Positions 25,476 through 37,559 of a stretch of 64,000 nucleotides of DNA are shown one piece after another. The notes below the pieces were generated by a model, which saw nothing but the letters and a program-made list of their open reading frames with translations, was not told where the DNA came from and ran no database searches. The stretch covers positions 7,502,001-7,566,000 of the forward strand of contig OZ176050.1 of the NCBI GenBank assembly GCA_964247055.1, given 5' to 3'. Source of the stretch: Paragordius varius. Its lineage: Eukaryota > Nematomorpha. A program made the translations under genes and the position numbers. How positions within the stretch are numbered: the stretch's first letter is position 1; each line of letters begins with the position of its first letter.

Positions 25476-26721
25476 TATTATTTGGCTACAAAAATGGCGG
25501 TTCAAAAAATCCCATCTCTTTTAAAATATTTGATGTAATTGCCATTTAATCCATTTGAGCCATCATATGAGACATTTATCGACTTATCATAATCATTTTT
25601 GAGAATATTGTATAAAACGCTAAGTTATAATAGACTGATGCTTAAACACTAATTGAGATTTGATTATAAAATATTTTAAAATTTCTTAATCATTATTAAA
25701 TATTTTTGGTTGGTTAAAAGGCTAATATGAGTTAATTTTTTAGTAAAAAATGCAGACATCGTATTTATAATTAGTAAAAGTAGGGTTTAATTTAGTTGGC
25801 AGGCATTCATATGTAACTGAGTGACACAATCATAATAATATATTCTAGTTTGCGACAATAATGATAATAATATTTATTTTTTTATATATTAAATTTGATT
25901 AATTAAGGTAATTGCTTTTTTTCAAAGTTAGTTAAGTAGCTTATATGTCGCAATTCATATCTAACTAAAATCTTAATATAATGAAATTTTTAACCACACA
26001 CATATTGGTATATTCTCGGCGTAAATTTTGGTCGCCACACTGTGTACTGAAAATTAAGGGAAATGTTCATCAGCTCATAAATAATGCATTTATGATGAGG
26101 AGTATTCGAAATATATATATACAGAAAGAAAGGTCCTTACAATATTCTATAATAAAAAACTTCTAACAACTAAGTTTTAGCTAGCTAAATCAGAAAATAA
26201 CGTTAAGAGATTCACTTTTCTTATTATCATTATATTATAAATTACTTTAATGGATTAAAATGAGTAGACTGTTATAAATATAAGTTTTTAGAAATAAATG
26301 ACAAATTAAATTATAACTAAATTAAATTATAACAAAATTAAATTACATTAATTAACAAAAATGTTTGGCATAATATATGTAACTTAAAAATATTTTATTT
26401 TTTTCCAACTTAAAATTTATAAAAAAGTTATTTATAAAATCAAACTGAAGTGTGAGCTTACCATGATAAAAAATATGCATTTATTCCGCTGCTTAAAATA
26501 TTAATTTTTACTTTCACATAAAATATTATTAACATGAGCATGAACTCAATACAATATTGAAAGCTATTTTATGTTTTTTATACAAAAAAACTGATTAGAA
26601 ATTAGAATACACTCCAAAATTAAAGAAATGAAACATGAATTGGTTTTAAACGCCAGGGTAGAAAAGGAATCCATCCATAACAAAAATACAACAAGAGATA
26701 TTTAAATTTGTAACGTAATTT
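25476..26721. other. gene-free AT-rich region
   Basis: Nothing supported on either strand. Confidence 0.4.
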
Positions 26722-27298
26722 TTGAGGTGTTTAATAAACGGCCCTCCACCAAAATTTACGGCCTGCGAAAAATTTGAAAAAAAAACAAAAAAATAAAACA
26801 TTTATATTTTAAGAAAATATTTTCGTAAAATTATAAAATTAATATCATTTACTTAAAAATTATTTTAATAATAAATTATTCAGAATTATTTCTGTTATGT
26901 TTATTTTTACCATAAATTGTTTGGTAAATAGAATTAATGTTAAATATATAAATACCGTATACTACCATTTATTGGATTTCAAAATTACTATGAGTTTTCT
27001 AAGGAAAAATTCATTTAAATATAAATTGGCGAAAACCGTAAAATTAAATAAATTTAATTTTTTATTGAAAAATTTAATCTGATATAATAGGCAAAGCTGT
27101 CTGATTATATCTTTTCAAATTTTGTCAACGGACAACAAAAATTATATTAATTATTGGATATATCGTGATTGTAAATTTATCTGACAGTTAATTGATAGGA
27201 ATATAAAAAATAATTATTGATGCCCATTTTAAATGCGGGCCGTCGAATTTTTTGAGCTGAAATGCGGCCCACAAAACCATTTGTGTTGGACGCCCTTG
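26722..27298. mobile_element. hAT-like MITE, longer copy
   Basis: Left end GAGGTGTTTAATAAACGGCC followed by GGCCTGCGAAAAATTTG; right end GCGGCCCACAAAACC then GTGTTGGACGCCCTTG. The ends are inverted copies of each other and match the 3502-3793 element (GTGTCCAACAC, GGCCCGCGAAAAATTTG). The AT-rich interior has no coding sequence. Confidence 0.65.
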
Positions 27299-28360
27299 AT
27301 GGTCTCAAGTTTTCAACATTAACATATATTAACCTAAGTTTTAAAGCAAACTATAAATTCTGAAAACATCATTTTACTTCGGGAGGATTAAAATATGCCC
27401 TGACCAAATGCATCTTAGTTTGAATTAACCTAAAATAAATGTTTTTAAACTAATTTATCTATAATTAAACATACATTTATATACCTTCCTGCAGAGGCGC
27501 AATTGTGGCTGTTTTAGGTTAGTTTTAAGAGCATTTTTTGGTTTCACACGTTGTACTTTAAATAATATTTGGATTATAATACTTAAATAATATCTTTTAC
27601 ATTAATTATATAGCAGTTTTATATTTTTGATTACATCAGGAACTATTGTTAAAACTATTATACAAGATGCCTATATCATATACCAATTTCAGCTCAAAAT
27701 CCATTAAAATTTCATATTCACCTTTAAACAATAATCTCTTTTAAACACATAAATTGCGGCTAAAGATTTATATAAATTTTGTGGCATCAAGGTTTTATAA
27801 ATCAAAATATATAAATGTGTATTTTTTCGATAATGAAATGAATTTTTTAACTTATAGATGGTAAATAAATTTAACTTTAATTAATGCAATTTATAGATTT
27901 CAGAAATTCAGTTATACCCAATAACTCACAATTTTTTGATTACGATAGAAGATTCCTTACTAAACATATTCTTAAAATATTAAAATTTAATAAAAAAATT
28001 CAACTGATTTACAAAAAATGATATTTTATCATAGGGTGAGTTTATGATAAATTAACACTTCATATCTTTTATAATAGTTTTATACCCTAGGAGCATTTAA
28101 AATTTAAATATTTTAAAAAATATTTTAAAATTTGACCAAATTCAAAAATATGCTTTCTTTAGCCCTTTGGGCGCATGATTCATTTTTTTGAAAAATCTCC
28201 ATTTCAACGTCTTTTTTATTTTATAAAACTGTGAACAGAACAGACAAAGTTTTGGTATATATATTAATAATCATTAGGTTTTTAAATAATATGCGCGCAA
28301 TTTTTAAATCGATTTTAATATCAGCTGTTAATCCATGCTGTAAAGCTATTTTTGACTAGA
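27299..28360. other. gene-free AT-rich region
   Basis: No gene or RNA supported. Confidence 0.4.
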
Positions 28361-30301
28361 AGAGGGGTATCCAATACAAATATCTTCGCGGGCCGCATTA
28401 GAGATAAATAACGGCAATTATAACTAATTGTTATATTTCAGACATCTATATATTTATAAAAATGGAAAATACTGGCTGATCTGTTTCCGGACCGGTAGAC
28501 CCATTCAAATCCAAATGTCGAAAAAATATGATCATTAATGAATGCCCCGACAATAACTTCTCCCTTTTTTTGAATTATAGCCCCAGTTCGGGCCCATCCC
28601 GTGTAAAAAATAGGTTTTTTAAAAAAACACAGGTCCACAAAAATCGTGTCGTTGAGACAATTTTCTGGAAAACGTGTTGGACCATTCGATTTCAAATATG
28701 ATTTTTGTTTACTTATTGATTGCGCCGAACATAATCGGCTCGCTTTTTTAATTAAGGCCCTCTTTTTACCCGCTCCCCCCGTAAATTGCCACTTTTTTCA
28801 AAAAAATTAAGTCCACAAAAATAATTTTTTGAATCTATTTTTCGCCCAAGGTATGAGGCCGTAAAAATATAATAAGGATTCCAGGTATTCCCACTTAAAA
28901 GGCAAAAACTTTAATCGTTTTCTTTTAAATTGGTTGCCGAAGGAGCTACCCGCTGAAAACTGATCCGTCATATCGAAATAGCGTGCCTTTGGGGCTAAAT
29001 TTCAGAAAACCTATCAGGCCATATGAGCCAATATCTGCTTAAAATATTACCAGTAAAAAGGCAAAAATTTAAGTCGAGCGGATTTTTAAAATTATCGTTA
29101 ATTAGGCCGCGCCCTGAAAAATGCGCTATCATTGAACTATTATTTAGTTTGAAGCCATTCTTTCAAACTATTAGGAACATATGGAATGAATGATGATTTC
29201 CCCTATAAGGCAATTTTATTTATCGATCGTCATTTTTATATTGTCTTCTGAGTAGGGGGCTACCCGCCAACAACTGCATCAAGAAATCGATGCAGCATGC
29301 CTTTGGAGCTAAATTTCAGAAAACCTATGATTCAAATATATAAAATCCATGATAATTCCAGATATTCCCCATATAAAGGCAAAAATTTTGCCCAACGCTT
29401 TTTTTGTTCTGCACCCTCAGTAAGAAGTTACCCGCCAAAAACTGCGCACTATATAGCAATTACGTTGTTTTGCAGCTAATTTACTGATAGTTTATGAAGG
29501 CATATAAGCTCATTAAAAGCTTAAATTATTACCCATAACTAGGCAAAGAAGGTCAGGGTTTTTTTATTAGCCGTTAATTTGGGGCCCTTATGCCCTAAAA
29601 ATAGGTCATCAATAACGATTGGTTAGTGTTGAGGTATTTTTTCGAATAACCTATGAGACGATGGTATCAAAGATAATTCCAAATATTTCCTATAAAAGCA
29701 AATTACTCAGCGCGTTTTTCATATAGGTCTATGGGTAGGGGTCTACCGGTTTAAAACTGAGACGCCACACAAAAATGGCGTGGTTTTGGATCTAATTTTT
29801 AATAAAATTTAAGAAGACATACCCGATGTCAAAAATAAAGTTTTTTTTGCTCGTTTCACCCAATAATTGCTTATGTTTTTTATACTAAGAATTGCTGAAT
29901 AAATATTTTTTGTGGACATTGTTAAAATTTGGTGTGCTCGGGGCCTTTATACTATTGAACTGGCTCAACAATATGTTTCTGAGGCTATTTTTCGCCAAAA
30001 TTATGAGATAATAAATTGAATAGGAGTACAGATCGCGTACAAAGGCAAAAAAATTTGCTACTCCCCCAAAGAAGTTCGAAGGACTTCCTCGGGCGGCCTA
30101 GAAGCCCGAGATTTACGCTAGTACAACTATAAAATGTAAGTACATTTTTTCAGTTCTTGAGAAAGGATGACCAATTAGAAAAAAATATAATTTTACAAAG
30201 ATTTTGTGATTTGAAAATTGTCGATTTCTTAAGTTTTTGCGAGCCGCACAGAAAGTCTCGAACCTCATACGGTCCACGAGCAGACTGTAAAACATCCCTG
30301 C
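28361..30301. mobile_element. hAT-like MITE interrupted by a Helitron
   Basis: The left end reads GGGGTATCCAATAC plus CTTCGCGGGCCGCATT; the right end near 30236-30301 reads GCGAGCCGCA, then ACATCCCTG. The Helitron at 28445-30121 lies inside; without it the element would be about 265 bp. Confidence 0.6.
28445..30121 (+). mobile_element. Non-autonomous Helitron, copy 2 (longest)
   Basis: Starts TCTATATATTTATA after an A and ends CTAG before a T. The 3' hairpins are GAAGTTCGAAGGACTTC and a stem CTCGGGC / GCCCGAG. The loop and stem bases differ from copies 1 and 3 yet still pair. The 5' third matches the other copies. The rest (28900-30060) is a series of diverged modules around a CTACCCGCCAAAAACTG-type motif (near 28940, 29255, 29425, 29738). 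No Rep/helicase coding region. Confidence 0.82.
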
Positions 30302-30622
30302 TCTATAAATTACAAACTGTAAACTTCTTAGTTTATGATATAGGATAACACGATCTTATAAAAAATTTAAATATTTTTAGAATTGGGTTTAATAAAATTG
30401 TTTCTCTAGTCTTTTAGACGCATGATAATTATTTAAAACTTTACACTTTTGGGGTAGTTTTTAATCTCTTGAAATTAATATCTTAAAAAGTATATAAGGT
30501 ATTTGCCGAATATTAAAATCTGCCTTTTTAGCCCTTTAAACGCATAGTACCAAAAAAGTTTCTTAAAAAATTTAAAATTGTAAAATAATCCATCCTAAAC
30601 TTTTTAACTGCCATTTTTTCTA

Positions 30623-31200
30623 TAACACTTCGATTCAAATTGAGGTATCTAAATACCCCAGAATAAATTGTTGGATTTATAAAAAATTACTGAAGGAAAC
30701 GGTCCCAATTTAAATTTATGCCTCTATCCTAATAAAAATGATATAAACGTGACAAAATATCTAAATAAAATTTTGTTTTGAAAAAAAAGTTACATGTCAA
30801 ACTACTTCGACGCCATCTTTATTTTACATTATTTTTTGCAAAATATCGTCTTCATTTAATTTTAAGGGTAACATTAAAGCTAATTTTTTATTTAAATTAC
30901 ATCCATTGATAGAAATAGAAAAGCGGTTTTATTTGCATTATTTTTTAATTTTACCATTGCACACATGTCACGTTGACTAAATTTTTACCTTTCGGTTTTA
31001 GCTTAAAATAAGTAATATCAAGTATTTTTGAATAAAGTTTTTTATATATTTCGGATTATTAATGTTATATAAGTCCAAAATTTTGCCACGGTTTCGATTC
31101 CTTCCATATTTTTTTATTTAATTTTAAATAGGCCTGGGGCATTTAACTACACCAATTTGAATCAAAGGACTAAAATGAATATGTTGTATCCAAGTATTAA
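30623..31200 (-). mobile_element. TTAA-element copy
   Basis: Starts TAACACTTCGATTCAAATTG and ends ATGTTGTATCCAAGTATTAA, with the shared interior (ACTACTTCGACGCCATC near 30802). About 578 bp, in the opposite orientation to the copy at 38428. Non-coding. Confidence 0.8.
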
Positions 31201-31360
31201 ATTGTTATATATAGCTAATAAAATAGGCAAATAAATTTGTGTTATGGTTAAAAAGTGATATTTAACTTTAATAAATTTAAGTTGCATTTTTCCAAAAAAC
31301 TGATGATTTTTGATTTTATAGTCTGTGGAATTCTGTTTTAGCTGTCCCAATTTTCTAGAA

Positions 31361-31630
31361 CAGAGGTGTCCAACACAAATAACTTAACAAGCCGCATTTT
31401 TGACTCAAAAAAATTGGCCGGACGAACTTGAAATATATGTGAGTATTCATAAATATTTTATAAGAGTCCTAAAAGGTTAAAAAGCAAACACAATTTAACA
31501 TTGTTTAAAAGAAGGAATGTTGGAATGACTTAAAAATTTGCTTAAGATTATCGATATTACAAAGATTTTGTGAGCATAATTTTGCAAATTATAGAGTTAA
31601 AACTATTTGCGGGTCGCATATAATTTTTTG

Positions 31631-31670
<40 letters not shown>

Positions 31671-31672
31671 TT
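31361..31672. mobile_element. hAT-like MITE, 3' end lost in a (TA)n tract
   Basis: Starts CAGAGGTGTCCAACACAAAT with a following AAGCCGCATTTTTG block. The other side keeps a GCGGGTCGCAT block near 31610 and then dissolves into a TA dinucleotide tract at 31629-31671. Confidence 0.6.
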
Positions 31673-31700
31673 TATCACGAGAAAGTTTAATAATTATATT

Positions 31701-32226
31701 TTAACACTTTGATTCAAATCGGGGTATCTACATACTCCAGATAACATTAAAGTTGATTTCAAAAACTACTAAAAAAACGGTTAAAATTTAAATTTATGCT
31801 TCTATTCTACTAAATATTATATAAATAAGCCGAAATATCTAAATAAAATTTAGTTTAAAAAATCCATAAAAACTATGATTTTAAAATATTTTGCAAAATA
31901 TCGGGTTTATTTAATTTTAAAACTAAAATTAAAATTATTCTTTAATATCACATTCAATATTGACGGACAGAAAAAAATGGTTTATTTTGTATTATTTTTA
32001 TATCTTGGTAAGTTGACTAAATTTTAACTTTTGTCTTTTACCTTAAACTAAGTAATATCAACTATTTTTGATTGGATTTATTTATATTTTGGATTTTTTA
32101 AAATTATATAAGTATAAACTTTTGCCATTTTGGTTTATTATATATTTTGAAGTCATTAATTTTAACGAGGCCTGGGGTATTCAACTACTCTAAATTATAT
32201 CGAAGGTAATGAATGAAAAATTTTAA
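31701..32226 (-). mobile_element. TTAA-element copy, diverged
   Basis: Starts TTAACACTTTGATTCAAATC with GGGGTATCTACATACTCC. The other end (CCTGGGGTATTCAACTACTC) is eroded. It ends about 210 bp before the ING3 start codon. Confidence 0.7.
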
Positions 32227-32438
32227 TACAATATTTGTTTATAATTTAGAGTCGGGTATAGAACTTACAAAAAGATATAATGAAAAAAGCTTTAAGGCTA
32301 AAAACTATCCCAAATGTTATCACGTATAAAATATGTAAAGTAATGAATAGTTACACAAAAATTTTTGGGCATTGGACTAAATGCGCTCAGCTTCATCCAA
32401 TCATTGTAAATAATCATGTGTGAAAATTGAAAATCAAG

Positions 32439-35400
32439 ATGCTGTATCTTGAGGATTATATTGAATTGATTGAGCATTTGCCAAAAGATATTAAGGAAAA
32501 ATTGACTGATATGAGAGATCAGGATATGAAGGTAGTTTTTATTTATTATTGAAGGTTCAAAATGGAATGGAAAATTTAGAAACAAGGGTATCCTCATTTT
32601 TTTCTCGTGCAAAGCGCTTATCCAATGAGGATAGAGAAAAGGAATATAACAATATATGTGCCGAATATCAAAAGATGAGTCTATTATCTGCAGATAAAAT
32701 GTCGTCAGCCACCAAATTAAATGAGTTATTTTCCAAGCACATTAGTAAGTTGGATCAAGAATTAGCAAAATTTAAGTTGGAATTAGAGGCCGACAATGCC
32801 GGTAAATACAAATTGATTATTTAGGTATTACGGAAATATTGGAAAAACGCTCTCTTGAAATGGACAATCACAATAAACCTATTGCTCAGTCACACATCTA
32901 TCAAAAATACGCTAATGCCCATTTAAATAAAGGTGCAAACATAGTTGCTTCAAATTTAATGTCTAATGCCACCAAACGCCTTAATAAAAAATATCTTAAT
33001 CAATCTTACAGACCATTGAGTCTTGGAAGCGGTGGAGGGTTGCGCAAATTTCCACCTTTGAGAGTTAATCAAGGTTATATATATTTTATCATACGTTAAC
33101 TCCGCGCAAATGTTTTAATATTTTCTCCCGTATTTGATAGGATCTGAAATGTTATGTTAAAAAGATTGCAAAAAATATTAATAAAAAATTTGATTTTATT
33201 TGTACAAGCCACGTTTAAGGGTTTAATCATTGTGATCATATTTCCTATGATTTTTAAATTAATTTTAAATGAGAAGATTTGGTTATAAAATCGCCAAATA
33301 GACATTTCGCTTTAATGTATACCATTGAATTTTTGAAACACATTAAAACGGCTTTAATGAAATTAATATATATATATATATATATATCCTCTGCAACCTG
33401 TATTGAACTGAACTATAAAATTAATAAAGTTAAAAAAATTAATCTATATAGGCATTTTATTGTGCCAATCTAAACCAGCAAAAATTAATTAGTTCAGTTA
33501 TAAATAGATATGGACTTACTTTATTTTGATAATATTTTATTAAATATTTCATTAAATATTTGTCACATGTTTCGAATGATTAGGTAAAATCTGTGGCATG
33601 GGATTAAATTATAAAATAAACGGTTATTACATTAAATTTAAAACAGGTTGTTTTACCTGGATTTATTTAAAAAAATATATTTGTAATCATTACTAGAGGG
33701 CATGATGGTATTCTCATATGGAGTGTCTGAGCTTGAAACCCGAAACTACGCAATTTTCCATCATCACTGTCAGCCCTAAGAAGTCGAGTGTTAAAGCTTT
33801 TAAAATCTTTATAAGAGTACGCACATTTATGTGGCCTGTTCACATTATTGTTGGACAGTTTGTAATACAGTAGCGTGTGTTATAAAACAAATTTTGCCCA
33901 TAATGGAATAAACAAGTTAACGTTGTAAGATAGGAAAAAATGTTTTTAACATTTTGTTGTTTTTATCCATACACTACTGTGTTGCCAACTGGCCAATAGA
34001 GTATAAATGAGCATGCTGTCTTACCCTTTATAAGAAAAAGGAAATTTTAAACGGTATATTGTTATTTATCAACGGTTACTTCAATTGAACGAATGTCGTG
34101 TTTGATGAAATAAAAAATGATTTGGTTCATAGGTCAACGGATTTAAAATTGTGTTGCGATTAATATGCGCTTAGAAATATTTTTCTAACACACACACAAC
34201 TGCAAATAATTATTTTTTTACGGAAAAAGTGTGATCATTAGGCCTATGCCATGTGGCTACTAACATAAATTGTTGGTAATAAGTGAATCGAAGAAAAGTA
34301 ATCATCATATTATAGGAGAATGGTAAGTTAAATACGTTATGAAATAACGAGTAAAAAAGAGGTTAAAACCTGAATAAGCAGGGCTTAGCGTAAATTTTTT
34401 ATGGTAAGAATGCACAGAAGTTGAAGTTAATTTATCACCCAGGTTGATATTAAAAAACCAAAATACTTTGTTTAAAGTTTTTAATTTCTATTTGATTTAT
34501 AGCAACCAAATCATCGAGCACTGCATCACCAACAAATTCACCATCAGGTACAAATTTTAATTTATTTAAAATATTTTACATTTAACACTTTATTTCACAA
34601 AAAGAGCCGAAAGTTAAGACTGTCAATTAGTAAGCTTTATAATTAGCATCCCTAATTATAAGGCCAACGTAATTTTAAAATATGGTCAGCTCAATAGAAT
34701 TTTCATTTTTTTACTTTTTATGCGACTAATTATCAAAAAAACTTGCTATTTACTTTATAAATACACTTAACTTTACAAATTTTATTGCATTTTAGATGGA
34801 GCTCGATCCAGTACTTCTAACCTCCACCAACAACTGCAAAATCGTATTCTTTCATTTTATACGCCCATTTTTTATTTTTCAATTAGGTTACAGAAAAACA
34901 AATTTTGGGTCTAACACTAAAGTCTCAGATGCAAAAAGCAATCAGATATCAGAAAATTTTATAGGTATGCTATTATCTATATTAAAGTTGAAAGGCGCGA
35001 TTATTGTTTATATATTGGTAATAAGAAATAATAAGCAAAAGCTAATATCTCAAGATAAATTAATAATAATTTAATATATATGTAGGTGGATATAGAATGC
35101 ATTTATTGTATTATGATTGAATTTATTTACCAATACTATCATTTTAAAAAGATATATTCTTTTTATTTATTTAATTTAAAACGGAGTTATTTTTAAACTA
35201 AAATATCCTGTTACAATGCCAAATGAATTAGAATAAATGGAATGGAGGATAATTTGATTTTCACACATTAATAAACACATATACATTGATAATTTATCCG
35301 ATATTTGTTTATAATAATTTGCAAAAAAGGCCAAACATTGATTTAACTATTATAATTTTTTTCCAAAAAATATTAAATTGCTCAATTACATTACTTATTT

Positions 35401-36317
35401 AGGCAATTTGTCTCATCTTGGCAACGATTACAATGACAAACATTCTGGAACCAACTATTATTACAATAGCACTACTGGTAAAACCATAATTATAATTAAA
35501 CGCCTTAAACCTCATTAACGGGAAATGTGGCTCATATATTGTGGCATTTTTTAAAAATAAACGTTGTCTTAATACAATACCTAGCGGTTGTATCTAAAAA
35601 CTAGATAAATGTTTTATATTCTAAAAAGGGGATGAATTTGCAGGAGTTTATTAATTTAATGCTCATTCTGAGCAGGGTATACTGTATTTAAAATAGCGAA
35701 AATGAAAACATAAAGCGCTTTTTACTTGATATCATATATGAATAGGTTTAACCCCTTCACACGATTATGATGAAACATCATCCACACATGGGATAAGTAA
35801 CGCCTTGTTAAATGGCAACAGGGAAATTGGTGAAGAAGAAATTCTTGAAGACGATCCGAATGAACCACGGTATAAGAACAGAAAAGATTATTTAAAGCTT
35901 TTATATGATTTTTATAATATAAAATTTAGTTTTGTTAATCGTTTTTTATATAGGTTAAATTTTAGATAGTTTCAGATTAATGTTTTACCTATTTTTTATG
36001 GATTCTGCATAAAATTTTATTTTTACCATTACGCCTTAACGTTTTTATGGTAATTTATTTCGTAATTTTTATAAAATTTCGTATTTTTAAAAATATAACT
36101 TTGTTCCTATTTAATAATGTATCTATGTGGATTTAGATATTGCGTATGTCAACAAGTTAGTTATGGAGAAATGGTGGCTTGCGATAATCCAACCTGCCCT
36201 TATGAATGGTTCCATTATGCTTGTGTCGGTATAAGTCAACCACCGCGTGGAAAATGGTTTTGTCCGGAATGTAGTGTTACTTTTACACAAATCAACGCTG
36301 TTCAACCAACCTTTTAA
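32439..36317 (+). CDS. ING3: ING3-like inhibitor-of-growth protein, PHD-finger chromatin reader
   Basis: Nine exons: 32439-32531, 32555-32801, 32825-33073, 34503-34547, 34796-34843, 34887-34964, 35403-35477, 35746-35869, 36137-36317. All joins are GT-AG and in frame; the product is 379 residues (human ING3 is 418). The N-terminal ING domain begins [19 protein letters not shown] and continues [32 protein letters not shown], which matches ING3 rather than ING1/2/4/5. The middle is Ser/Asn-rich. The PHD finger (about 321-365) has the full Cys4-His-Cys3 set ([36 protein letters not shown]). Family role: a subunit of NuA4/Tip60-type acetyltransferase, binding methylated histone H3 Lys4. Introns 1 and 2 are both 23 bp, and a 43-bp intron follows exon 5. 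Intron 3 is 1.4 kb. An AATAAA lies at about 36381. Confidence 0.94.
32532..32554 (+). other. 23-bp intron (ING3 intron 1)
   Basis: Begins GTAGTTTTTATT and ends TTGAAG. Its length is not a multiple of three, so without removal the ING domain shifts frame. Removal aligns [19 protein letters not shown] with ING3 without gaps. Confidence 0.92.
32802..32824 (+). other. 23-bp intron (ING3 intron 2)
   Basis: Begins GTAAATACAA and ends TTATTTAG. It contains an in-frame stop. Removal joins LEADNAG to ITEILEKRS, a highly conserved ING3 stretch. Confidence 0.93.
33074..34502 (+). other. ING3 intron 3 (1.4 kb)
   Basis: Donor GTTATA, acceptor TTATAG. Holds a TA tract near 33367-33387 and a less AT-rich stretch at about 33690-33850, part of which (33785-33809) matches inverted sequence upstream of POU4. 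No tRNA or snRNA fold was recognised. Confidence 0.7.
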
Positions 36318-37559
36318 CCCCATACTATTTATATTTTAAATTTTGTAATATATCTATTTATATAAATTGTGTGTTTAGTGAATAAATTATCAATATTTGT
36401 TAACAATAAATGTCTATTTCCAACCTATAATTCAATATATATGAAATAAAATTGGTATTTTTTTCTGGTTTAAGTATGGTCAATCCTGTTAAATGATAGG
36501 ATATCATTTTCATGGCACTTAGCGATTACTGTTGTAGGATTGTAACAATGCAGTATAGTCTGGTTTATCATTGATTGATTAAAACTCGTAATTTTGGCCA
36601 AATCACCAAGTAAATTGTACATTTGTAAATTCCAGAGCAAATATTATCGACGTATAACTAAGAAAGTTTGGCTAAAAATTAAATTGTATTTATTTTTAGA
36701 TAAAAGGGATAACCTGTTGATGCCTACTATGATACATGGATATATATATTTATATACACTATGTAATATAAATCAAGATATAAAATTTAGATTTTCAAAA
36801 CTTACTCAATAAAAAGAATTTTTTTAATTTTACAAAATAACCCATAATATTTTATAATTCAATATGGGGAAAGACACAGAGGGAGCAAAATAGCTTGATC
36901 AAATAACAGTGTATAAACCAAGAATTAAAGCTAACGGTACACATATAGCTTTGTACTAAATATAATTATAATGTATCGCCTAAATTACCGGCCTAGGACT
37001 AAGGAACCGTAAAATTTATTCTTTACTACATAAAACTTTCTTTACCACGAATTTAAATATCGATAATTATATATCTATAAGGTATCATATTAGACGTATC
37101 CCCATCATACGCAACTGAGCAAGTGTCACTGAACCAGCATTTAATATATGGAAAAGCAGCAAGGACGTCTTTTCAGTGGCGACTCGAGTATGCTACACCT
37201 CTTTCTTGATACACCTTGATAAAAAAGAAAAAATATGATAATGTGGCAAATTCATTGGTTATTGTAGAATTTTGTCACAATAACTTTATAATTTGCAATT
37301 AGTGTTTACTTTATTTATAATACCAAAATTTGACTTAAAAATGGTACATTATTGTAAAGAAATACTTCGACAAAAAATGTAAACGTATGATAAATTAAAA
37401 AATTTATATTTATAAAAATAATTGTTTAAAATAATTTTAAAATAATATTTAAATTTATTATTTTTTTAAATTTAACCGTATTACTGCATATGTTTTTCGT
37501 TCTACTTCAATATCAAAATGTGATTTGGTTCGTATGTCAATTGTAACTGCGTCCGTTAA
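36318..37559. other. ING3-ARPC2 intergenic region
   Basis: About 1.24 kb, including the ING3 3' untranslated region and the ARPC2 promoter. A stretch at 37085-37200 is clearly less AT-rich than its surroundings and could be regulatory or an unrecognised RNA gene; nothing more can be said. Confidence 0.4.

Noticed and set aside
35085-35110. Acceptor-like TATATGTAG followed by GTGGATATAGAATGC as an extra ING3 exon
   Set aside because: Reaches a stop before any donor; the exon at 35403 joins in correct phase instead.
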